Shown: positions 48,022-58,799 of the stretch, piece by piece | Numbering within the stretch: the stretch's first letter is position 1 | How the letters are laid out: each line of letters begins with the position of its first letter | Origin: Siphonodentalium dalli | Taxonomy: Eukaryota; Mollusca; Scaphopoda; Gadilida; Siphonodentaliidae | Reading direction: 5' to 3' | Length of the DNA stretch: 64,000 nt | Assembly: GCA_032622095.1 (NCBI GenBank) | Contig: CP136068.1 | Coordinates: 164,443,465-164,507,464 of the forward strand | Program-made: the position numbers and the translations under genes | Notes under the pieces: generated by a model | Database searches by the model: none | What the model was told of the DNA's origin: nothing | Seen by the model: the letters and a program-made list of their open reading frames with translations, nothing else

Positions 48022-49170
48022 ATGTTTAGCGCAAAGTTCCACCAAATTCACACATCAATCGTCTGGATTAGACGCCACATTTGGGGCCTATATCTGCGAA
48101 TGTCTGTATGTCTTTGTTCTATATGACTTCACGGGGGACATCTATATGGTACCAAAGGGATCGAACAGGGGTAAACATTTGCGGGGAACATAATGGTGCG
48201 GGTTAAATTGTCTAACGTGACGCTGTTGGTGTAAGGGACAGAAAGGGTGGAGGGAAGCAAAAATGATGAAATATGTTTTCGCCGATTTCCACCAAACTTA
48301 TACATACTGTAATGATAGTCATGAAATGGCGCCGTTCGAGTCAGTGATGCACTGAGGTGAGAGGGGCATCTATATTTAGCGCCGAGTTCCACCAAATTGA
48401 TACATATTCTTCTCCATGATACGAGGACACTAACCGTGTGATTTAAAGACGCCAAATTTTGGCATTTGGGTGAGACATGGGGGTTAGCAATAAATAAGAA
48501 TATTTTTAGTTGTCGATTACCACCAAATTATACTTATAATCATCTCCATGATATCAGGATGGACGTGGTTTAAATGTGTCAAAAGTAGTGCCGTTCGAGT
48601 CATGAATGCCGAGGGGAGGGCACCAAAGCTGATTCAAATAAGGATTAACTGGGTTTTACATACAAGTTATGACCACTCACCTCGCGGTTACATCTCCATA
48701 AAAACAGTCCACATGACAGTTAATCCTTATATTTATATACATTTAGCGAAAGAGCCACTTTTGTAAATGTATATAAATCGAAAAGTGTATCGTGACAAAA
48801 CCAGCCCAAAATATCCCATAGCACCCTTGGCAAAAGTTAACAGGAACAATTTCTCTTTATATTGAAACCCGATTATTTATTAAAGTAAATCCTGCGCGAG
48901 CTAAATGCGCCCAAAACATTACGCGTTCGTCTTTCCCAAACCTATGACGCGTCGATGTAATTATGAGGCTGCAGTTATGAGCTGTTGCGCGATCACCGAG
49001 AAATAATTGCAAATAGCCACGTGGGCGCCGACTAATCAGAATGCTGGATTTAGTGATAATCACTCTTAGTATGTAAATATATATGTTTAGCACTAATTTC
49101 CACCAAATTCATACACGATCTTTTCCAATGATACGAGGAATCAAATAATGTGGGTTAAAGAGGGCTCGTT
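48022..49170 (+). repeat. Five diverged copies of a ccaccaaatt repeat
   Basis: Segments near 48022, 48268, 48372, 48499 and 49080 each have a tagcgc-like start, ttccaccaaatt, a tacacat-like stretch and ctccatgatacgagga. Some also share gccgttcgagtca. They are old and uneven in spacing. The interspersed element at 48637-49081 has inserted between the last two copies. Confidence 0.65.
48637..49081 (+). mobile_element. Interspersed element, copy B (hairpin collapsed)
   Basis: It is collinear with 29767-30251 from ataaggattaact through gtatgtaaatat. Directly after the first 15 or so bases it jumps to gggttttacatacaagttat, so nearly the whole left hairpin arm present in copy A is absent, while the right arm is kept. 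The rest is highly similar with scattered changes. Confidence 0.8.
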
Positions 49171-50098
49171 TGATGCCGTTTGTGTCAGAGTTTGTTTATA
49201 TTGTTGTATATCTGTATACAGTTCTACATGCATGCCAGTGTAAACGGGTTGATATAGAAATGCACATAGAAAGAAAACGGTATTCGCTCGTGTGAGCAAA
49301 AATCGTGTCCGTTATATTTCACGGTCAACACCGAGGCAGTGCGGAAGGCAAATCTGATCTGATTAATTGTTACCCGGGCTTGGCGAATGTGCGTAATCTT
49401 TCTTTGTCATTTCAACCTATGTATTTCATATGCAATACAACGAACATCGAGACAATAGTCAGAAAATCCGATGCGCTATCTTTATGTGGTAGTAGCCCAC
49501 GGCCGAGCCCACCATCTCCTGTTTCTCTTAGACTCAACTGACACTGCCGCGGCACATATCAAATCGCTTTGGTCTGCTTATAGTTGATTCATTATATTTG
49601 TCTCGCCTATATAGGCTGACACGACTCATAGTGAATTGTCAATTACCAAAGTACTGATGAGCGCGCGTTCACTATCAGTAATCATGTTGTGATCACAGTA
49701 ATGCGCGACACGTGACGTCACACAGATCTGTGTACAGATCTACACCAATGTAAACACACCCTCAGGGAAAGCAGAGCATTCATACAGTGAGTTAGCAAAA
49801 CAGATACATAAAGATAGCATTAAAGTATATTTATCATTCTATTTATCATATAAATATATTCTTGCAAAATTAGGGACCTCGAACCGTTACAGGATGACAT
49901 GTTAGAATGGTTCGACATGTATTATAATGCAATTTAGTCTGTCTAATTAAATATATTTTTCACAAAAAAGATACAATTTGTCAAGAGAGATGGAACTATA
50001 TAGAAGGCCTGATCAAAAATAGTTTTCACAGTTTGCAGTCAAATATAGTTTCTTCTCAGATAAAAGAAAAGGCAACCAGTAGCACAATCATGGCTATT
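49171..50098. other. Unannotated stretch
   Basis: No gene is supported. It is ordinary AT-rich sequence with a TGACGTCA site near 49692. Confidence 0.4.
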
Positions 50099-50242
50099 CT
50101 GGATCCCCCAACACTGGATCCCCCAACACTGGATCCCCCAACACTGGATCCCCCAACACTGGATCCCCCAACACTGGATCCCCCAACACCGGATCCCCCA
50201 ACACTGGATCCCACAACACTGGATCCCCCAACACTGGCATCT
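50099..50242 (+). repeat. 15-bp tandem array, about 9 copies
   Basis: The unit ggatcccccaacact repeats with exact 15-bp period, with single-base variants (accggatc, cccacaac). It ends in ggcatct. One further unit-like copy, ctggatcccccaacactggc, stands at 51477, on the other side of the 1.2-kb element. The open frame of LDPPT repeats is a consequence of the period. Confidence 0.95.
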
Positions 50243-51476
50243 CCTGAAACCATATATGAAATAACAGATTGCTTTATATCTGTTATAGACCAGAGGTGTA
50301 CCTGATGAGCTGCTGTGGCCAAACATTTTTTTATAGGACCAACTTTCGGTACACAAATATGATTTCGGAACGGACTTAGTAAATATTTTCCAAACAATTG
50401 ATTCCTTCTGTGTTATCAAGCTAGTACGATAAGTCAAAAAATAAACACTAAAAAAATAAACACTCAAATACAGTAATATGACATGTTTACATAGTTCCAC
50501 ATGTCAACACCACTTTAGAAACAGGACCCGTTAACCAACAAACCATTTAACGTATGGATGTTGATTGTATACCTGTATGTGGGATGGCCCACGCTTTTGT
50601 CTGCTATCACGATAACAAATTGTAAGCATGGGAACTTTGAACACAATTCCAACCGATGTACCATATATATACATAACTGTTATATACTCTACATAAAGAG
50701 CGTTCACCATGTCATATGTATAGGTTTGTAATTTAATTACTTACTAACAACAGCCCTATATATCAATTATCATGACAAGTGTAGGATGGACATGTTGTCG
50801 TGTGATGTGTGGATGCTTTATGCATGTTTGGCCTTTGAACCTTTGAACTGGGCTGCTTTGTTGCATGAGGATTTGTTATCTATTATTTGTTTTAATACGG
50901 AATTATGGTTGCCGATGATCAAACAACGGGACCTCCCTTGATCAAGTAAACGAAATAACCTGTCACGATAGTGTGTGGATAATTCGATAATTGAAAATTT
51001 TCAGTGTTGGTATCTTTTAATAAGTATATAAATATTATGGTTTACATATGCATATACATGTTAAGCGCAATTATTTTACAAAGACGGGGGCTCCGGACTG
51101 GGAAACTCGTGGTTAATAAATGTACAGTAACGACATGGAGACCTCACGGGTACTAAATTTACAGAAATGACCAGGGGGCCTCGCTTTTTTGATTATTTCT
51201 TTTTCACATAACGTTGATCATACAATGATGAAATTAAATATTATTATGAAATATAAATCATAACACGAAATTTGTATGTGTTCTCTGGGTTTCTGCTATC
51301 TTTTATTTTCCTACTCTTTATGACTATATCAGAAACTGCCTATACAGCAGAGTGCTCTACCTATCATTAGCTTATATCAGCTTCCGGTGGGTAAGACATG
51401 GTACCTCTAATTGTGGACTCTTCTGCTATAGGGCATCCCCCCTCTACTCACATAATGTGGGTCACACAAAGCTTTT
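50243..51476 (+). mobile_element. Interspersed non-autonomous element, copy 2
   Basis: It matches 7792-9095 throughout, including gtacctgatgagctgctgtg, the doubled aaaataaacact motif and gtgggtcacacaaagc near its end. It is bounded by a 24-base direct repeat (50219-50242 and 51477-51500) identical to the neighbouring 15-bp array unit plus ggcatct. That direct repeat could be a target duplication, or the element may have landed in or seeded the array. No coding region is present. Confidence 0.7.
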
Positions 51477-51500
51477 CTGGATCCCCCAACACTGGCATCT

Positions 51501-52526
51501 GACAAGAGTACATCTGTCCGATACAGTGGATTTCTTTCATGTTTTTTTAGAATAGACTCATAGCCTAATATAAAAAAATAAAATAAATCTCGCTCTATGT
51601 TGGGCATGTGCACATATAGCTGAAATAGCAACATCTCCTTTAAACCGAGAATAATTAGCCAGTACAGCACCATGAACAGAGGAATACCTATATATTTATT
51701 CAAAACATCTCTATCTTCATGGAGATATATGATAACCATGTGTCCTCAAAATATTAGTCTAACTCACTAGATTGCTCTATACATCTCTATGCAAAACCTA
51801 ATTGTCGTATTTCATCTTTGTGGACTAATGTATTTATGATGCCCATGTTTTGATCCCAATAAAACAAACAAACGTCAATTCCAACCTCGTCGACAGTACG
51901 ATTTAAAAAACATATAACGTCTGAAGTACGCACGGTTGTAAATGAATAAATACTTTATTGGTAGGACGAATTAATCGTGATAAACAAAATGACAATCACT
52001 CCGACAAGGTGAGCAACTACTTATATCCATGTACAAGAATGACGTTTTGTGATTCTATTCACAATTTATGAGAATAAGTGTAACACTTTAGCAAGAGTAT
52101 TCTCTATTCCCACCAAATGTCCACCACAGAGGTTTTCACATCCCTTTAAGGCGGAAAACGCCGTCTAACCCTGCTAGTTGTAGCTATAAATGGCATTTCC
52201 TAGACCTGCTTGTTTGGAGTTTCTAAGAGGGTCACGCCTACAACGGACATATTGACAGAATTGTGCTCTACCATTCGCCGTTACTTTTGTTGGCATCGAT
52301 TATAATTGTGCAGTCTACTTTCTTCAGAGATTGCAATCGCCCGACGTGGAATCCTTAGTTCTTATATTACAACGGGCGTTGTCCCAAATCAATTGTTTTA
52401 TCTTCGAAGCTACTGAATTTGTATCAGAGAAAATATGACATTGCAGCTTAAGTGGCATGAGGTTCAAACACATGTGTGAAGTAAATTCGTTGGGCCATCG
52501 TTAACGTCTTTCGTATCGGAATAGCT
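51501..52526. other. Unannotated stretch
   Basis: No recognisable gene, element or tandem unit. Short open frames here lack any family resemblance. Confidence 0.4.
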
Positions 52527-52716
52527 GGTATGTGTTTAATATTGTAAATGTATGTCCAAACTGCACCACCCGCCATTCCGAACGCACACACTTACACGAT
52601 AAGATAAGGTAAGTGTTTAAAATATTGTAATGGTATATCCCTACTGAACCATCAGTCATTCTTAACGCACACAATTATACGATACTATATGGTAAGTGTT
52701 TAATATTTTAATGGTA
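52527..52716 (+). repeat. About 80-bp diverged tandem repeat, left part
   Basis: ggtaagtgtttaatatt starts occur at about 52527, 52606 and 52689, each followed by aatggtatgtcc, a ctgcaccacccgcc-like block and aacgcacacaattatacgat. The array is interrupted at 52716 by a TA-flanked element and continues at 55499. Confidence 0.85.
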
Positions 52717-53370
52717 CACTCTTAGAACCAGAAGTCCTTCAGAGAACCCAAAAAGGTTCTTCACCTTGTCACAATAGGAGCACCTTATTTGGGGCTTCAA
52801 AGGACCCCATCATAAGGTTCTACTGAAGAACCATATCATAAGGTTCCACAGAAGAACCACAAGAGGGTTCTTCAGAGAACCCTGTTCATAACAGAACAGG
52901 GTTCTTAAGGGAACCATAATATATCCAACATGGTTCTTCAGGGAACCTTTATAAGAACCCCAGATGGTACTTCGGAGGACCCCATCATCAAGGTTCCACA
53001 GAAGAACCCCAAGAGGGTTCTTTAGAGAATCATTCATATATAAGAACAGGGTTCTTAAGGGAACCATAATCTACCCCAACATGGTTCTTCAGAGATGATA
53101 ATATAGTATGTTTGCGCTCTTGCGTATATCGCGACGTTCCGTAAACATTTTTTTTATATAATAACTAATAGATTGTCATGATATTGAAGCATTTGGGGAA
53201 TGATATATACATGGCAGCTTATACCTACACATTCCATATACAATTCGCTTAATTTTGGTGTGATTCATACTCTTGAATGCACGAAGGTGGTGAATTAGTT
53301 TGCAATTTAACACATATTTGTTTGTATTTTACGATTAGCCGACGAACGTGCGATAAAACGTGCGATAACG

Positions 53371-53859
53371 TTGTCGGCTCTTCGTAAGTTAGAACACTTT
53401 ACATTACGTGTCGTTCAATTAATGCGAAATAAAAAATCGGCGAGCTTAACAATGGGACAATGGGGGGAATTTTATACCCACTTGAAAGATAAACCGTCTT
53501 TTTCCAAATGTTACACTTTGAACTTTTCATTTATTATTCATATACAACGACTGAGGACAGCAAATCATAGACTGGCTGTAGAAGTGACTCGATGGAAAAA
53601 AGGAAAGCGCAAACAAGCAGTGGCTGCCAACGATGCATTGTGTAGCATATGCAAAGTGGAACAAGGGGACGAGTATCACTTCCTGATGAAATGCCCTAAT
53701 CTTCGTGAACATAGAATTAAATATTTACCAGAATGTTATCGAAAGGTTGTGTCCAAAGAATTGTGTTATGCATTATTAAACGAAACCGATATTAACACAT
53801 TGCGGAACCTATCAATGTTCATTAATAAGGGCCTTACGTTAACCGAGCACAGTCAGTAG
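53371..53859 (+). pseudogene. C-terminal fragment of a LINE reverse-transcriptase protein
   Basis: About 163 codons are open (the frame is open from 53311 but there is no ATG at the front). The segment RLRTANHRLAVEVTRW, followed by C-x2-C in LCSICKVEQGDEYHFLMKCP with H and C completing a zinc-knuckle-like set, then REHRIKYLP and a helical tail, is the typical C-terminal domain that follows the RT in Jockey/CR1/L2-group non-LTR retrotransposons. The RT domain (FADD box) and the endonuclease are absent, so this is a 5'-truncated copy. It ends at a natural stop and runs straight into a GAT microsatellite. It lies inside the TA-flanked element. Confidence 0.7.
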
Positions 53860-53880
53860 TATTGTACAGCTTCTACGAAT

Positions 53881-53994
53881 ACGATGATACCGATGGTGGT
53901 GGTGATGATGGTGATGATGATGGTGATGCTGATGATGATGATGATGATGATGATGATAATAATGATGATGATGATGATGATGATGATGATAATA

Positions 53995-54034
<40 letters not shown>

Positions 54035-54170
54035 CGACGGTGATACTGATGATAGTGACGTTGATGTTGATTCTGATAATGATGATGATTATAATGACGT
54101 AGACGACGACACTGATGTCGATGATACTATACGAATAGGGACGACGACGATGATGGAGATGATGATGGTG
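53881..54170 (+). repeat. GAT/GATGAT microsatellite
   Basis: A nearly pure GAT tract, densest at 53930-54035, with GAC and AAT interruptions toward the end. The Asp-rich open frame over it (53862-54218) is a direct translation of the microsatellite. It starts about 20 bases after the LINE stop codon. Confidence 0.95.
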
Positions 54171-55335
54171 AAGATATGTGATGTTTATATTTGTGTTGTT
54201 TTATGTGCAGTAAGTTAATTTAGCCATGTGATTTATCTTATTCTTGTCTCATGTTGCACATATTGTGTCTAAGTAAATAAACTATATATAAGTGACAATA
54301 AACTCATACATTTTCACTTGTGACACATACAGATGATAAGTATGACGCTTGAGTGACAGTGTGATGTAGGTAGTATGTCTTCCAAGTTTGCGAAATTTCG
54401 AAGTGCTCGGGTCATGGAATATATTAACGGGCCAGCATTGGTAAATTATATTATGTTCCAGAAGGAAATAAAATACATTTTATATAAAAATCACAAAGTA
54501 GTGTCAGCCAGCCGAATTAATGCGGTAGCGTTTCGTTAAATAATTAATATTGATAATATTACTATGGACATACAGTCGATCTGTCTTAATTGCAGCAAAC
54601 CAGGGATGGTTCCAATATATACTTTGGAATGTAATACATTACCATTAATTTCCAATTTGTGCATTAATTAAAATTACCACTACCATTACAATCAAGATAT
54701 AAAGCAATGCAGTACCATTACATGAAGTGCATCACAATTACCATTATCAATATTTTCAGCAAATATGAAAATATATGATGCATTGAAGAACGCAAAATAA
54801 AACAACAAATCATCGTCGCACAAAGTAACAAACAATGCAGCAATAAATCCCTTGATATGGCATAATTATAGGCTACATGCCTCTGAGTCAGTGTCTTATA
54901 CATATGGAGAAAAAAACAACAGGTGCAGCAATATTTATAAAAGATAACCAACACCAACAGTCGTAAAGAAAACACTGTTATTTCAAGGTTTATTTGGTAA
55001 GAATTAAAGAAAGCAGTCCTCATTTCCAAGAGGCACACATCACACATGTAATTCAAATTATAATTGAATTACTCACCATTTTGGTTAGTAGTAGGCCTAC
55101 ATTATTTGCTTTACGCTACGCGTAAAAGTCTGCATTATATAATGCAGACAAGTGTGCAGTACACATTACTTTGCGTTACTTGAGAAAATGTAATGCATTG
55201 CAATGCATTACTATTATACATTACCATTCCCCAAACCCTGCGAACAAACACATACTCCTTTCTCTCTGGTTGATGTTTTATTCATGTTAATCACTCAATT
55301 CGGCTCCATGGCACATGTATCAACTGCATTATTGT
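54171..55335. other. AT-rich interior of the TA-flanked element
   Basis: No gene is recognised. Phrases such as taatgcattgcaatgcatta (near 55190) and repeated attaccatta blocks (54640-54745) are low-complexity. Confidence 0.45.
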
Positions 55336-55498
55336 TTGGTCATGAAGAACCCTTCAGCATCCAAGAGAACCCTAGTTACACACCGACGAACCATATCGAT
55401 TACAGAGAACCTTTTCTGACACCGAGCAACCTTTGAGTTCTTACAGAGAACCCTTGAGTTCTTCAAAGAACCACAAAGAACCCCTAATTCTCAGAGTG

Positions 55499-55790
55499 TA
55501 TGTCCATAGTGCACCACCCGCCATTCTGAACGCACACACTTACACGATCAGATAAGGTAAGTGTTTAAAATATTGTAATGGTATATCCATACTGAACCAT
55601 CAGTCAATCTTAACGCACACAATTACACGATACTATATGGTAAGTGTTTAATATTTTAATGGTATGTCCACACTGCACCATCCGTCACTCTGAATGCAAA
55701 CAATTATACGATTATATAGTGTTTAATATTGCAATGATATGTCCATGCTGCACCACCCGCCCTTCAAAACTCATACAATTCCACACGATA
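55499..55790 (+). repeat. About 80-bp diverged tandem repeat, right part
   Basis: tatgtccatagtgcaccacc resumes the array cut at 52716. Further units begin near 55555, 55638 and 55716. The pair of units right of the insertion is closer in sequence to the pair on the left than to the last unit. Confidence 0.85.
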
Positions 55791-56169
55791 AGATCTCGGA
55801 AGTTGTTTTATTATAAGAATGAAATTATGATGCGCATTACATTTTGGATTACACATTCCTGGTGCTTTGTTATGTGCATAATATGTATTTTGTTGGGCGT
55901 TTCAGTTGGTCAATGTTGGGGATAGTTTGGATGGGTGGGTTATTGGGCGGGTGGGGAGATGGGTGGGTAGGTGCATTGGATGGTTGGATGGGCGAGGTGG
56001 GGTCACGAAGGGAATACAGATTTAGTGTGCATAATCTCTATGTGACGCGGGTGCCTTTCACAATATATAAAATGGGAATGGTGGAGGGTGGTGTATGGTT
56101 ACGGTGTGAATACAGATTTAGTGTATATTATTATGTGCATAATCTATATGTGACACGGGACATATATAT
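55791..56169. other. Spacer with a G-rich stretch and a short duplication
   Basis: gaatacagatttagtgt plus cataatctctatgtgac occurs at about 56009 and again at about 56107-56155. A gggtggg-rich stretch lies at 55915-56000. No gene is seen. Confidence 0.5.
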
Positions 56170-56460
56170 TGATTGACTGGGGTTTAATGTAGTTTTCCAG
56201 CAACTAAGGCCATATTACAACATTGCCAGTTTTAATGGCGGAGGAAATCCGCAAAAATACGGCTACTCTAACCGTGATTTCAATGGCTGATATACTCGTC
56301 GACCATGCGTGGTAAACCACCGGCCATCGGCGAGTAACTGGCATCTCCACCAGATAACGATTTGAGTTACAAAGTCCATGATGGATACATGTGGATTGAA
56401 CCCCCATCGCCAAGCTCCCAACTATATGTAGCATTATAACCATGAGCAGGGATGAACTTG
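56170..56460 (-). mobile_element. SINE with Meta/Deu-like core and tail
   Basis: Read on the minus strand, ggatttcctccgccattaaa, then aactggcaatgttgtaatat and an end aaaccccagtcaatcaa match the general layout of the SINE core and 3' tail widespread in molluscs and other lophotrochozoans (a tttcctcc block, an aaaactgg block and a terminal aaacaccaatcaatcaa). Upstream on that strand lies gggggttcaatcc, which may be the B-box region of a tRNA-derived head. The 5' boundary near 56460 is approximate. The assignment rests on remembered consensus. Confidence 0.55.
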
Positions 56461-57294
56461 GGGTATATTACCTCGCATCTTTGGTTAAAATATTCAACAG
56501 TTGGACATGTAATACCTGACACATCGTCGATTGGAAAATTCAGATATAATATATATGTCAAATCAGCATTCAATATTCTGATTTTAGACCAAAATACGAA
56601 CATTGGTCTGTTGGTAAAATATTCGGAACTATTTGCCATCTGGCATGCCCAATTGAACTCCAGATGTGTAAACAAATCGGATTCAATATAGTGTAAGATG
56701 ATGATACAATATAGCGAGATGTACAACTCAGAGGTCAAACAATTTAGTTATATAACACGTTGCAACTTGGCGAAAATTAGAAAATCAGATCTTCAATGAA
56801 ACCAGTTGAGACGTTATGACATCACTTGACGTCAAAACGCCTTCGGTGTTTCGATCCAAAATCCAAAGATACACAGAAAGATATGAGTTTTAATGGCTTT
56901 CTCGATACCACAGAGTGCTAACTGCACTGCCTTGAACATTGCCTGTAGTCCATCAAATTACATTTGCACACAGGTTGAATCTTCACAACTGGTTGACAGC
57001 TCGCTCTATTTGCTGGAAATGCCATGCCCAACCCAATCTCAGGTTATAAATGTTGTATAACCGATGACCATTTTAGTGCAATTTAAACAGAAGTCATATT
57101 TTGATTTGAAAAAATAAATATCGCACCAAATATTACATGTGGATGTGGAATCTCGAAATCAGAAACAAATTGAACCTACGTGTACGTGCATATTTTATAT
57201 GACAGTGGGTGGGTTCAAATAGCATAATTATAACGATAATCAACTCTGTGTGACGACATCAATTAATTGAACTGGTCACCGTGATTACATTTCC
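56461..57294. other. Unannotated stretch
   Basis: An open frame on the minus strand (56367-56738) extends into the SINE and has no protein resemblance. Nothing else is recognised. Confidence 0.4.
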
Positions 57295-57503
57295 AAGCCT
57301 TGAAATAGGGTGTCTGTCATTTGCAGAATGAGGTCCCGCATAGCGGGCTAGCATCACCAAATTCACCCTCTGGGGACCTCAATCAGAATGAGGTTCCCAG
57401 AGGGTGAATTTGGTGATACTAGCCCGCTATGCGGGGTAGCATCACTAAATTCACCCTCTGGGGACCTCATTCTGCAAATGACAGACACCCTATTTCAAGG
57501 CTT
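57295..57503. repeat. 209-bp nested palindrome
   Basis: Outer arms begin aagccttgaaatagggtgtc at 57295 and end in its complement at 57503, about 44 bp each. Inside, a second palindrome is built from cccgcatagcgggctagcat and its complement (57335-57380 with about 57395-57437). The segment caaattcaccctctgggga occurs twice direct and once inverted. It is probably a small TIR element whose interior has been rearranged by hairpin-mediated copying. Confidence 0.85.
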
Positions 57504-57836
57504 GTACATTTCTCAGCCCGGCACATTCATATAAAAGGGTAAATATTTTCATATACAGCCAGTGCATTTTTCGTGTATGCTTATATTAGGATGAGTATAG
57601 TATGGTTTGTGGTTTAACTCCTACTAAACTTTACCACCGTTTGCTAATAATATTTATCACATAATTTGGCCATAAAAGCAGTTTCATAATTATCGGTAAT
57701 AGACACGTTTAATATCAGCGCGTGCGATGACGTCACGGCGTTCTTCAAATAACTTGCGATCGCTGTAGTTTATGATTGTTGTTTTCGATGAATATTTCGC
57801 GTTGCTTCGGGTTTATTTGATCATGTGATAAAAGGT
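57504..57836. other. Unannotated spacer
   Basis: No gene is seen. A TGACGTCA octamer lies near 57728. Confidence 0.4.
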
Positions 57837-57977
57837 ATCTCACACTCGTCCTATTTTATACGTAATTTATCAAACTCGTCCACTAAATTCTATTTGAGCC
57901 TCGGTAAACCTCGGCTCAAATCGAATTTAGTGAACTCGGTTGATAAATTCCGTATAAAATAGAAGCTCATGTGAGAT
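57837..57977. repeat. 141-bp imperfect palindrome
   Basis: Arms 57837-57906 and 57907-57977 pair with a few mismatches. Landmarks are atctcacactcgtcctattt, tatacgtaatttatcaaact and tttgagcctcgg, with almost no loop. In style it resembles the palindrome at 35354-35473. Confidence 0.8.
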
Positions 57978-58042
57978 CCTCTATATATAAACGATTTATG
58001 TTAAATAAACTGCATATTTTATTTGGTATCCTATGTGTTATC

Positions 58043-58799
58043 GGGAGACTGTACTGAGCTATACTCCCCTGGAGACTGTACTGAGCTATACTCCCCTGGA
58101 GACTGTACTGGGCTATACTCCCCTGGAGACTGTACTGAGATATACTCCCCTGGAGACTGTACTGAGCTATACTCCCCTGGAGACTGTACTGGGCTATACT
58201 CCCCTGGAGACTGTACTGAGCTATACTCCCCTGGAGACTGTACTGAGCTATACTCCCCTGGAGACTGTACTGAGCTATACTCCCCTGGAGACTGTACTGA
58301 GCTATACTCCCCTGGAGACTGTACTGAGCTATACTCCCCTGGAGACTGTACTGAGCTATACTCCCCTGGAGACTGTACTGAGCTATACTCCCCTGGAGAC
58401 TGTACTGAGCTATACTCCCCTGGAGACTGTACTGAGCTATACTCCCCTGGAGACTGTACTGAGCTATACTCCCCTGGAGACTGTACTGAGCTATACTCCC
58501 CTGGAGACTGTACTGAGCTATACTCCCCTGGAGACTGTACTGGGCTATACTCCCCTGGAGACTGTACTGGGCTATACTCCCCTGGAGACTGTACTGAGCT
58601 ATACTCCCCTGGAGACTGTACTGGGCTATACTCCCCTGGAGACTGTACTGAGCTATACTCCCCTGGAGACTGTACTGAGCTATACTCCCCTGGAGACTGT
58701 ACTGAGCTATACTCCCCTGGAGACTGTACTGAGATATACTCCCCTGGAGACTGTACTGAGCTATACTCCCCTGGAGACTGTACTGAGCTATACTCCCCT
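58043..58799 (+). repeat. 27-bp tandem array, 28 copies
   Basis: The unit ggagactgtactgagctata plus ctcccct repeats 28 times with exact period; nearly the only variants are gggctata and gagatata. Because 27 is divisible by three, two forward frames (GDCTELYSP and ETVLSYTPL) and one reverse frame (SIAQYSLQG) are open across it. Uniformity points to recent expansion. Confidence 0.97.

Larger units (their letters stand above)
52717..55498. mobile_element. 2.8-kb TA-flanked element with AGAACC-rich ends
   Basis: The left end cactcttagaacc (52717) and right end ggttct...ctcagagtg (55498) are inverted with few mismatches, and TA flanks both. Removing 52717-55498 plus one TA restores an uninterrupted repeat unit (aatggta-tgtcc), which fixes the boundaries. 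The first about 380 bp and last about 160 bp are dominated by short agaacc/ggttct blocks in both orientations. The interior carries a LINE C-terminal fragment, a GAT microsatellite and AT-rich sequence, but no DDE transposase that I recognise. TA duplication suggests a Tc1/mariner-like mechanism. Confidence 0.7.

Noticed and set aside
50033-50305. Proline-rich LDPPT-repeat protein
   Set aside because: It is a 15-bp repeat read in frame. Its borders are those of the DNA array, not of a gene.
50219-51500. Terminal direct repeats as LTRs of a retroelement
   Set aside because: The repeats are 24 bases, equal to a unit of the neighbouring array. The 1.2-kb interior has no coding, primer-binding or polypurine features.
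53862-54218. Asp-rich acidic protein (as in some shell proteins)
   Set aside because: It is a direct translation of a GAT microsatellite, without signal peptide or supporting exon structure. A neighbouring frame gives poly-Met in the same way.
56380-56460. A tRNA gene on the minus strand (gggggttcaatcc)
   Set aside because: Only a B-box-like stretch is seen. No cloverleaf could be folded, and the context is a SINE head.
56204-56738. Minus-strand open frames as host exons
   Set aside because: The lower one runs through the SINE core and tail and the upper one starts in anonymous AT-rich sequence. Neither has splice sites or family resemblance.
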